A stretch of 9,647 bases of DNA from assembly GCA_029050995.1 (NCBI GenBank), contig JAIDLO010000148.1, positions 1-9,647 on the forward strand, read 5' to 3'. Positions 1-6,267 of the stretch are shown here, piece after piece. Position 1 is the first letter of the stretch. The number at the start of each line of letters is the position of its first letter. The notes beneath the pieces were generated by a model. The model worked only from the letters and a program-made list of their open reading frames with translations. It ran no database searches and was not told the DNA's origin. The position numbers and the translations under genes were made by a program. This stretch comes from Eubacterium sp. (GTDB lineage: Bacteria > Bacillota > Clostridia > Oscillospirales > Acutalibacteraceae).

Positions 1-67
1 AAAAAGTATTGAATGTTCGTGCTTTTTATATTAATATGTTTTCATAAATCAAAGGAGAGCAATCCAA

Positions 68-970
68 ATGTTTACTAAATATCTTTTTTGCTATTTTACG
101 GGCAATGAGCCTGAAAATGAAAGTGTGCATTTTGCAGTATCAAAGGACGGATACCATTTTGATGCACTGAATAATAATGAAAAAATAATTACACAGACAC
201 TCGGCAAAAAATGCTGCCGTGATCCGTTTATTTTCAGAGATGAAGAAAATGTGTTTCATATTATTGCAACCGATATGCGCTGTTATGACGGCTGGAGCAG
301 TAATAATACAATGATTGTCTGGGACAGTAAGGATTTAGTTCATTGGGAAAATGAAAGAATTCTTGATTTTTCTCAGTTTGAAAAAACGAAATCTGCAGAC
401 AGAGTCTGGGCGCCTCAGATTATATATGACAAATTCAAAAAAGAATATATGATTTATTGGACGCATCATAATACGGATGATAATTTTGACACAATCACTT
501 GGTATGCGTATACAAAGGATTTTTCTGTATTGATTACCGAACCGAAAATACTGTTTAATCCGAAAAGCAATATGTGTGCGATTGATGCAGATATTGTTGA
601 GGTTGACGGAGAATATTATCTTTATGAGGCAGACGGAGAAAAGGAAGGAATCTGCTATGCTGTTGCAGATAAACCGAATGGACCATATCTTGAGCCTGCT
701 GATAACAAAGTATCCGTTGCCGATACTGCGCTTGAGGGTAACTGCATTTATAAAATCCTTGATACGGATAAATATGTTATGATTGCCGATCAATTCAAAG
801 CAGGCGGCTATTTTATGCAGGAAACGAATGATATGATTCATTTTAAAAAGGTTGATGATTTTTCGCTGAATCATCTGCGTCCCCGTCACGGCTCCATGCT
901 GCATATAACAGATGAGGAATATGAAAGATTAATTAAAACTTTTGTTAAAGGAAAAGGTTATGGAGATTAA
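68..970 (+). CDS. GH43-like glycoside hydrolase (arabinofuranosidase/xylosidase type), cytoplasmic
   Basis: A 300-residue protein with the pattern of a single five-bladed beta-propeller glycosidase of the GH43 type. Visible landmarks are RDPFIF (Asp52, candidate catalytic base), the following IIATDMR strand, WAPQIIYD (Trp114), AIDADIVEVDGEYYLYE (Asp173 or Asp175, candidate pKa-modulating Asp), LEGNCIYK (Glu223, candidate acid) and RPRHGS (His274, the conserved propeller histidine). No signal peptide or membrane segment is present, so it should act in the cytoplasm on imported short substrates. Length suits a single-domain member without a carbohydrate-binding module. The start at 68 follows AAAGGAGAG at 51-59. 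It overlaps the GH36 gene by 11 bp and is probably co-transcribed with it. GH43 members act on alpha-L-arabinofuranosides, beta-xylosides or beta-1,3-galactans; the exact substrate cannot be read here. Family call fairly sure, specificity unknown. Confidence 0.82.
   Translation: MFTKYLFCYFTGNEPENESVHFAVSKDGYHFDALNNNEKIITQTLGKKCCRDPFIFRDEENVFHIIATDMRCYDGWSSNNTMIVWDSKDLVHWENERILDFSQFEKTKSADRVWAPQIIYDKFKKEYMIYWTHHNTDDNFDTITWYAYTKDFSVLITEPKILFNPKSNMCAIDADIVEVDGEYYLYEADGEKEGICYAVADKPNGPYLEPADNKVSVADTALEGNCIYKILDTDKYVMIADQFKAGGYFMQETNDMIHFKKVDDFSLNHLRPRHGSMLHITDEEYERLIKTFVKGKGYGD
948..957 (+). promoter_or_regulatory. Ribosome binding site inside the GH43 gene that fixes the GH36 start
   Basis: AAGGAAAAGG lies just upstream of ATG at 960, inside the last codons of the GH43 gene. 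An in-frame TTG at 942 is upstream of this site and lacks a ribosome binding site of its own, so ATG 960 is the better start. The GH43 stop at 968-970 falls 8 bp past the new start, an arrangement typical of translational coupling. Confidence 0.65.
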
Positions 971-2801
971 GTATTCATTTCAGTTAAAGCTTAGAGGCGA
1001 TGATTTTAACGGCCATTTCACAAATGGACTGTCTATGGCGAACAGCGTAAGCGTTCATAGATGTAAAAAGGTTTTTGAAGATAATGATAAAACAGTTTTC
1101 GAGGCTGATGCATATAGAGTTACAGCCTATCACACGGAAAAAAACAATATCAGAGAATGTTATACTGTTTTTGAAAATATATCGGACAGCGTTTTAACGC
1201 TTGATATGCTTTCATCCTTTTGTATTGAAAATATTGATGCCGATATGATGCACCGTGCTACTTCGTTCTGGAGTGCAGAGGGCAAGCTGCTTTCGCAGAA
1301 GCTGACCACGCTGAATATGGAAAAATCGTGGAGCGGTCACGGAACAAGAGTGGAAAAGTTCGGTCAGATTGGCTCCATGCCGGTTCGTAAATATTTCCCG
1401 TTTGCCGCACTTGAAAACACAAAGAAAAGTGAATTTGTTGCCGTTCAGCTTTATTGTGCATCAAGCTGGCAGATTGAGCTTTTCAGAAATAATGATCCGT
1501 TAACGCTTACCGGTGGTCTTGCTGATTTTGATTATGGCCATTGGTGTAAAAATGTTAAGCCCGGCGAAAGTTTTGCTTCGCCGAAGGCAGTTGTATCAAT
1601 CGGTGCTTCGCTGAATGAGGTGTGCGACAGGCTTGTTCAGGCACAAAAGCCGAGAATTTCGCCTGTTGATGAAGATTTGCCTGTTATATTCAATGAGTAT
1701 TGTACTACCTGGGGAAATCCTACCATAGAAAACATAGAAAAAATTGCAAAGAAAATCAGCGGCAGCGGTGTTAAATATCTTGTTGTTGACAGCGGCTGGT
1801 ACAAAAAGCCGTCTGAGAATTGGTGGGAAGTAATCGGCGATTGGAATGTAAATACAGATCTGTTTAAAAACGGAATCCAGGAAATGTGCGATATCATAAA
1901 ATCCTACGGGCTTATACCGGGAATCTGGTTTGAATTTGAAAAGGCAGCACCGCTTTCCGAAATGTATCATAATACCAATCATCTTCTTAAGCGTGACGGT
2001 GTGCCGATTACTGTTGAAGGCCAGCGTTTTCTTGATATGCGTGATAGCTGGTGTGTTGATTATTTAACAAAAAAGGTTATCCATTTTCTTCGTGATAATG
2101 GTTTTGGCTACATAAAGATTGATTATAATGATTCAATCGGCGTTGGCTGTGACGGTGCGGAAAGTCTTGGAGAGGGACTGAGGCAAACTGTTCTGGCAAC
2201 GCAGGATTTCTTTAGAAAAATCAGCGATACACTTCCCGATTTGGTTATTGAGGGATGTTCAAGCGGTGGGCACAGACTTGAGCCGTCTATGATGCAGCTT
2301 ATCTCGCAGGCAAGCTTTTCCGATGCTCACGAATGTGAAAGTATTCCGCTGATTGCCGCAAATCTGCACAGACTTATTCAACCAAAGCAAAGCCAGATTT
2401 GGGCAGTTCTGCGTAGCAAGGATGATTTGCACAGAATCAATTACAGCCTTACTGCCGCTTTCCTTGGCAGACTCTGCCTCAGCGGAGAAATTTTTGATTT
2501 GGATGATGAGATTTGGGAAAATGTACTGACTGCAATTCGTTTTTATGATAAGGTTAAGAACATCATTAAGAATGGGAAAACAACGCAAATTGTTTGTCAG
2601 GCAGAGGATTATAATCATCCCGAGGGATACCAGCTTGTTCTGCGTGAATATGAAAATACAGCATTGCTTGTTGCTCATACCTTTAAGAACGGTGCAAACC
2701 CGCCGATTGATATGTATTTGAACGGTTGGACTGTAGCGGATGAATTCGGCAGCAATCTTGACAATGATTTCAGAGGTAAGGCATTTTTGCTGAAAAGATA
2801 A
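960..2801 (+). CDS. GH36 alpha-galactosidase-like enzyme, cytoplasmic
   Basis: A 613-residue protein (from ATG 960) of the GH36 clan-D type, which hydrolyses alpha-galactosides with retention. Residues 1 to about 235 form the beta-rich N-terminal domain. The TIM barrel starts near VIFNEYCTTW (about 242) and continues through VDSGWY, IGDWNVN (Asp294-Trp295) and GIWFEFE (Trp323). KIDYN supplies the nucleophile Asp388. GCSSGGHR followed by FSDAHE supplies the acid/base Asp455. A short beta domain closes the C-terminus. It is somewhat shorter than the usual 650-750 residues and has no signal peptide. Natural substrates of the family are melibiose, raffinose-type sugars and galactosyl side chains; some members take alpha-N-acetylgalactosamine, so specificity is inferred. 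It is second in an operon with the GH43 gene, and a bidirectional terminator follows 19 bp after the stop codon. Confidence 0.88.
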   Translation: MEIKYSFQLKLRGDDFNGHFTNGLSMANSVSVHRCKKVFEDNDKTVFEADAYRVTAYHTEKNNIRECYTVFENISDSVLTLDMLSSFCIENIDADMMHRATSFWSAEGKLLSQKLTTLNMEKSWSGHGTRVEKFGQIGSMPVRKYFPFAALENTKKSEFVAVQLYCASSWQIELFRNNDPLTLTGGLADFDYGHWCKNVKPGESFASPKAVVSIGASLNEVCDRLVQAQKPRISPVDEDLPVIFNEYCTTWGNPTIENIEKIAKKISGSGVKYLVVDSGWYKKPSENWWEVIGDWNVNTDLFKNGIQEMCDIIKSYGLIPGIWFEFEKAAPLSEMYHNTNHLLKRDGVPITVEGQRFLDMRDSWCVDYLTKKVIHFLRDNGFGYIKIDYNDSIGVGCDGAESLGEGLRQTVLATQDFFRKISDTLPDLVIEGCSSGGHRLEPSMMQLISQASFSDAHECESIPLIAANLHRLIQPKQSQIWAVLRSKDDLHRINYSLTAAFLGRLCLSGEIFDLDDEIWENVLTAIRFYDKVKNIIKNGKTTQIVCQAEDYNHPEGYQLVLREYENTALLVAHTFKNGANPPIDMYLNGWTVADEFGSNLDNDFRGKAFLLKR

Positions 2802-2819
2802 AACATATTATTAAAAATT

Positions 2820-2867
2820 TAAGGTAGGAATGGTGTGTGTTATGCACCGTTCCTACCTTATTTTTTT
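2820..2867. terminator. Bidirectional rho-independent terminator between the GH36 and AraC genes
   Basis: The arms AAGGTAGGAA (2821-2830) and TTCCTACCTT (2850-2859) pair perfectly, flanked by T2820-A2860. The stem continues inward through a T-G pair and GGTG/CACC, leaving a 9-nt loop at 2836-2844. A run of seven T follows at 2861-2867 for plus-strand transcripts. TTAAAAATTT just before the stem gives a T-tract for minus-strand transcripts. It therefore ends both convergent genes in a 76-bp gap. Confidence 0.9.
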
Positions 2868-2877
2868 AAATTATTTG

Positions 2878-3543
2878 TTAACTGTTTTTTGATTCGTTTT
2901 TCTTTTCTCTGAAGGTTTTACCATAATACTTTTTCAGCAGTCTTTGCGTTTGCCGTTCACAGACGCCGATTCTGCCTGAAAGCTCGGTTAAGGTTAAATC
3001 GGGGGTATACAGAAAAGCCTGTTCAATAATCACAAACCGTCTGTCATTCAGCCCTTCTGCTGATGTGTTTTCTCCGAATGTACTTGGCAGCAGTCGTCTT
3101 GTAATATCTGTCAACAGCTTCATAATCAGTCCGCAGACAGAGGTTTCGTAATCTATTTTTTTGTTTTTGAATTCGGCTAAAATTTCCTGTGCCGTTGATA
3201 GATCAAATTCTTTAAAAAAGCAAAAATGGTTTGCTAAAAAGGTTGATGAAATTACATTTGCCTTATCGGTATTTACAGCCTGAAGCGTGATAAAAATGTC
3301 CTTTACAGGTTTATTTTTATCTGCCGTCTGCTCATGGTAAACATTGGGACCTGTAATGAAAAAATTACCTGCTGAAAGTTCGTATTCATTTGTATCCGTA
3401 ATCAGCCTGCCTTTATCTCCAACAATAAAATGAAGCTCATAGCTGTCTTTTGCATGTGCATGCCTTGGTATATCTTCTCCAAGCGGACCGCCGCCGATAT
3501 CCGTCATATCAAACAAAACATTGTTCCAATTAAATCGAATCAT
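2878..3543 (-). CDS. AraC-type sugar-responsive regulator lacking the second HTH
   Basis: A 221-residue transcription regulator. Residues about 20-100 look like an AraC-type cupin sensor: HAHAKDSYELH (His28, His30, Glu36), then GRLITDTNEYELSAGNFFI and a PNVYHE turn. Near the C-terminus LTLTELSGRIGVCERQTQRL (about 183-202), then LKKYYGKTF, matches the first helix-turn-helix of the AraC DNA-binding domain. Family members normally continue about 50 residues with a linker helix and a second HTH. Here the protein stops at KKNESKNS, 18 bp from a terminator stem, so there is no room for the rest. ATG 3543 is preceded by AGGAAGGTG. It is transcribed divergently from the transporter operon, the usual position for a local sugar regulator. 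It may bind as a dimer with one HTH per subunit, or be a decayed regulator; sequence alone does not decide. Confidence 0.82.
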   Translation of the reverse strand: MIRFNWNNVLFDMTDIGGGPLGEDIPRHAHAKDSYELHFIVGDKGRLITDTNEYELSAGNFFITGPNVYHEQTADKNKPVKDIFITLQAVNTDKANVISSTFLANHFCFFKEFDLSTAQEILAEFKNKKIDYETSVCGLIMKLLTDITRRLLPSTFGENTSAEGLNDRRFVIIEQAFLYTPDLTLTELSGRIGVCERQTQRLLKKYYGKTFREKKNESKNS

Positions 3544-3566
3544 TTTTACACCTTCCTATACAATTC

Positions 3567-3595
3567 ATAATACCATAAATACGACACATATGCAA
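3567..3595 (-). promoter_or_regulatory. Predicted sigma-A promoter of the AraC-type gene
   Basis: Read on the minus strand, TTGCAT (3595-3590) and TATTAT (3572-3567) are separated by 17 bp. The -10 hexamer matches TATAAT in five of six positions and the -35 in three of six. The hexamers sit just upstream of the AGGAAGGTG ribosome binding site and ATG 3543. Confidence 0.5.
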
Positions 3596-3612
3596 TCATT
3601 ATGTCGCATTTA
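3576..3612. promoter_or_regulatory. Inverted-repeat operator candidate over the AraC promoter
   Basis: The arms TAAATACGACA (3576-3586) and TGTCGCATTTA (3602-3612) are inverted repeats matching at 10 of 11 positions, separated by 15 bp. One arm lies between the -35 and -10 hexamers of the minus-strand promoter and the other lies just upstream of its -35. This geometry fits an autoregulatory site, possibly for the adjacent AraC-type protein. The assignment of the binding protein is inference. Confidence 0.5.
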
Positions 3613-3759
3613 ATCGTGTGTTATATGTTATAATTTACTTTAAGGTAATTATATATGAATAAGTATATTATAGAAGAGCGTGGATTTATATGTTTTATCT
3701 GATGATATACAAACAGTATTTTTAAAATATTAAATAAAAAACAAATTGTACTATTCAGT
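3613..3759. other. AT-rich part of the divergent intergenic region
   Basis: Very AT-rich non-coding DNA between the two divergent promoters. I see no ORF, tRNA or riboswitch fold here. The only structure is a weak 14-bp imperfect palindrome TTACTTTAAGGTAA (3635-3648), which could be an operator or chance in such AT-rich sequence. Confidence 0.4.
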
Positions 3760-3789
3760 TTGACAAGTTGTGTATGATTATCTTATACT
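3760..3789 (+). promoter_or_regulatory. Predicted sigma-A promoter of the transporter-GH3 operon
   Basis: A perfect -35 TTGACA (3760-3765) and a -10 TATACT (3784-3789, five of six matches) are separated by 18 bp. They lie 34 bp upstream of ATG 3824, giving a short leader that carries AAGGAG at 3811-3816. No attenuator or hairpin is visible between promoter and start. Confidence 0.7.
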
Positions 3790-3823
3790 TAAATATATAA
3801 TGATAGAATAAAGGAGAATCTAT

Positions 3824-6226
3824 ATGGCAGATGTAAACATTAAACAAAAAGCCCAAGGTCTTATCGACAATGTAAGATATTATTGGAAAGAGCCTCCCAG
3901 AGGAAAATATATGTCGTTCAAAGAAGTAGCGGCATATGCTTTCGGTGGTATCGGTGCATACTTCATTATTCAGCTTGGAAGTACGCTTATTGTTGGTACA
4001 ACCAATATGATCGTAGGTGCAGCAATCGGTGTTGCTCCAACAGATATGTACATAATCTATCTGATTGCAACATTTCTGAATATACCGCTTACTGCCGTTC
4101 GAGCAAATATGGTTGATAATACACGAGGAAAAACCGGTAAATACAGACCGTATCTTTTATCAATGGGTATTCCTACAGCGCTTATTGCATTGGCGTATGT
4201 GTGGTTCCCTTATGAAAGACTCAGCACAATTTTTTCTCAGCCGATTTTCGGAAAATCCGGCGGCTATGTTGCAACCTGTGCAGTCGTATTTGTGTTTAAT
4301 CTGCTTTTGCATTTTTTCTTTTTCTTCTTCCAGGATGCTTACACAAATCTGATTCATGTTCTTTCTCCAAATACGCAGGAAAGAACAGATGTATTGGCAG
4401 TTAAATCAGTTGTTTATTCATTTGCACCTTCCGTTATGAATATCGTAATGCCGCTTGTTGCTAAGTATTTTACAAACGATAATCTTTATGATATAAGAGT
4501 TTACAGATTTTCATATCCTGTGTTTGCAATAATCGGTATTGCACTTACAATTGTTGTTTATGCAAACACCAAAGAAAAAATCGTTCAGGCAAAAACACAT
4601 ACAATCCAGATTAGCTTTATTGATGCCTTTAAAGAGGTTGCTAAGAATAAATATTTCTGGATTATTGCGCTTGCAGGCTGGCTTGGATTCCTTGAATATG
4701 CATACGGCAATATTCTTCAGTGGTCTTACAGCTATGGCCACACCTGCAGCGGCGAACAGCTTTCTCTTATAAATACCCTTATCGGTAATGCATCCCTTTG
4801 GGGTATGCTTCTGGCACCAATCTGTATCCGCCGTTTCGGTAAAAAGAAGGTGCTTGTTGCCGTAAATCTTCTGAATGTTGTCTGCATTTTATTTATGCTG
4901 GTTAATATGAGAAGCATATGGTGGCTGTTTGTTTGCGTATATTTCAACTATCTTGTTGGTGCGTTTGAACAGATTACAACACCTGCAATTCAGGCAGATA
5001 TCCGTGATTATCAGCAATACAAAACAGGCGAAAGAATAGACGGAATGTTTGCAACGGTTGCAACAATCGGAAATCTTGTTACGCTTATAACATCTGCATT
5101 TCTTCCGGCAGTTCAGGAGCATTACGGGGTATATGAAGGCAATGGTTATGCACAGCCTTTTGATATTCTTGATGTTACAACAGGCGAACCGGGACTGCTT
5201 TATAAAATGATGGGTGCATTAATCATTATGGCTGCAGCCGGTGCATTCCTCAATGTAGTACCTTATTTCTTCTATGATTTTACCGAGAAAAAGCAAAAGT
5301 CCGTTATCCGCGTTCTTCAGGTTCGTTCTCTGTTTGAGGATTACGGCAATAATGCGCTCAGCAATCATCAGATTGTTGAAGCGATTGATATGGTTAACAA
5401 TGCCCGTGAAATGGCATCTCAAGCGCCTAGAGAAACCAGCAAGGCTATGTATAAGAATCTTTCTGATAAGGCAGAAAGAAAGCTTGCTAAAAAGCAGTAT
5501 AAAGAAAATCTTATATTCAATGAAGAAATTGAAATTTCCAAGTTTGTATGCAAAGAGCTTGATAAATTCAATTCAGAGTTGTTCAAGCACCAGGTTGCTG
5601 TTAACAGTGAAATCTACAGCAAGGGCCTTGCCTGCATAAAGGATATTGATATCAATTCTGTTAAAACTGAATTGGCAGAGGCTAAAGCGCTTCCTAAGAA
5701 TACTGAGGATGAAAAAGAATTCAGAAAATTCAGAAAAGCATTTTTAAAGCAGAATATTTCCGCTAAAAGAGCTTACGACAAATATTACGGAACAGTAAAT
5801 GCATTTGTTGAGCCGGATATGGCTGCGCTTACTGCCCTGTTTGATAAAGAGGATGCTATTGAAGCACAGATCTTTGAATTGGTTGAAATCCAGACAATTG
5901 CCAAAAAGAACGGCGATAAGGATAAGGTTAAGGAAATTAAGGCACAGATTAAAGAGCTTCAGAAGAGCAAAAAAGATGTTCAGAAACAGTCTAAGGTGCT
6001 TATGGATGAATTTGCAAAATTCAACAGAGCTGCAAAGCCTTATAACAATGCGAAGAAGCTTCTTATTCAGCAGGAAAACTACAGCCATTTTGATGAGATA
6101 GCAGCTTTATATGATGAGGCTAAAATCAAGGCTGAACAGGAAGATAAAGAAAGAGAAGCAGCTATTGCTGCAAAGAAAGCTGAAGAAGAGGCTGAGCTTG
6201 CAGCGCGCAAGGCAAAAACAAAATAA
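3824..6226 (+). CDS. GPH/MelB-type sugar symporter-like protein with a 314-residue cytoplasmic extension
   Basis: An 800-residue membrane protein. Residues about 30-486 are hydrophobic and fit the 12-helix MFS fold of the glycoside-pentoside-hexuronide (GPH) cation symporter family. VDNTRGKTGKYRPYL (97-111) matches the loop after helix II, and QADIRDYQQYKTGERIDGMF matches the DxxDYxxxKTGxRxxG motif of the second half. Family members usually have 450-500 residues. Here about 314 more follow from residue 487: hydrophilic, rich in Lys, Glu and Ala, predicted by eye as mostly helical or coiled coil, ending in an EAAIAAKKAEEEAELAARKA-like tail. Positions equal to MelB Asp55 and Asp59 are Asn86 and Thr90, so coupling may differ. 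Six Phe in a row occur in one helix. ATG 3824 follows AAGGAG at 3811-3816. The GH3 gene follows 41 bp later, so the cargo is probably a short beta-glycoside; the actual sugar is unknown. Confidence 0.87.
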   Translation: MADVNIKQKAQGLIDNVRYYWKEPPRGKYMSFKEVAAYAFGGIGAYFIIQLGSTLIVGTTNMIVGAAIGVAPTDMYIIYLIATFLNIPLTAVRANMVDNTRGKTGKYRPYLLSMGIPTALIALAYVWFPYERLSTIFSQPIFGKSGGYVATCAVVFVFNLLLHFFFFFFQDAYTNLIHVLSPNTQERTDVLAVKSVVYSFAPSVMNIVMPLVAKYFTNDNLYDIRVYRFSYPVFAIIGIALTIVVYANTKEKIVQAKTHTIQISFIDAFKEVAKNKYFWIIALAGWLGFLEYAYGNILQWSYSYGHTCSGEQLSLINTLIGNASLWGMLLAPICIRRFGKKKVLVAVNLLNVVCILFMLVNMRSIWWLFVCVYFNYLVGAFEQITTPAIQADIRDYQQYKTGERIDGMFATVATIGNLVTLITSAFLPAVQEHYGVYEGNGYAQPFDILDVTTGEPGLLYKMMGALIIMAAAGAFLNVVPYFFYDFTEKKQKSVIRVLQVRSLFEDYGNNALSNHQIVEAIDMVNNAREMASQAPRETSKAMYKNLSDKAERKLAKKQYKENLIFNEEIEISKFVCKELDKFNSELFKHQVAVNSEIYSKGLACIKDIDINSVKTELAEAKALPKNTEDEKEFRKFRKAFLKQNISAKRAYDKYYGTVNAFVEPDMAALTALFDKEDAIEAQIFELVEIQTIAKKNGDKDKVKEIKAQIKELQKSKKDVQKQSKVLMDEFAKFNRAAKPYNNAKKLLIQQENYSHFDEIAALYDEAKIKAEQEDKEREAAIAAKKAEEEAELAARKAKTK
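5282..6223 (+). other. Charged coiled-coil-like C-terminal extension of the transporter
   Basis: This in-frame segment (residues 487-800) follows the last membrane helix ending at VPYFFYDF. It opens with a basic stretch (TEKKQKSVIRVLQVRSLFED), passes through helical charged blocks, and ends in a Lys/Glu/Ala helix. I see no PTS IIA-like domain such as the one on LacS, and no enzyme motif. A regulatory, anchoring or oligomerising role is conjecture. Confidence 0.7.
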
Positions 6227-6267
6227 TTGCACATTTTATAAGAATACAATTCATTTGGAGAAACAAT

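Noticed and set aside
1..30. Terminator-like end (GAATGTTCGTGC followed by TTTTT)
   Set aside because: The matching left arm is not inside the window, so a hairpin cannot be shown.
9..37. Possible promoter TTGAAT-17-TAATAT upstream of the GH43 gene
   Set aside because: Only 4 of 6 matches in the -10, at the window edge in AT-rich DNA; the operon may start further upstream, outside the window.
335..904. Long open frame on the minus strand inside the GH43 gene
   Set aside because: No recognisable domain, low-complexity Ile/Asn/Phe-rich translation and full overlap with a well-supported gene; it is a shadow frame.
942..959. TTG at 942 as the start of the GH36 gene, adding six residues
   Set aside because: It lies upstream of the AAGGAAAAGG site and has no ribosome binding site of its own; ATG 960 is well placed.
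3635..3648. Imperfect palindrome TTACTTTAAGGTAA as an operator
   Set aside because: Too short and AT-rich to separate from chance; noted only within the intergenic entry.
5744..6101. Open frames on both strands inside the transporter extension
   Set aside because: They come from the repetitive Lys/Glu/Ala codons in the true frame, have no good ribosome binding site and no domain resemblance.
5282..6223. LacS-like PTS IIA regulatory domain on the transporter tail
   Set aside because: The tail is charged and helical, with no IIA-like beta-rich pattern or recognisable active-site histidine motif.
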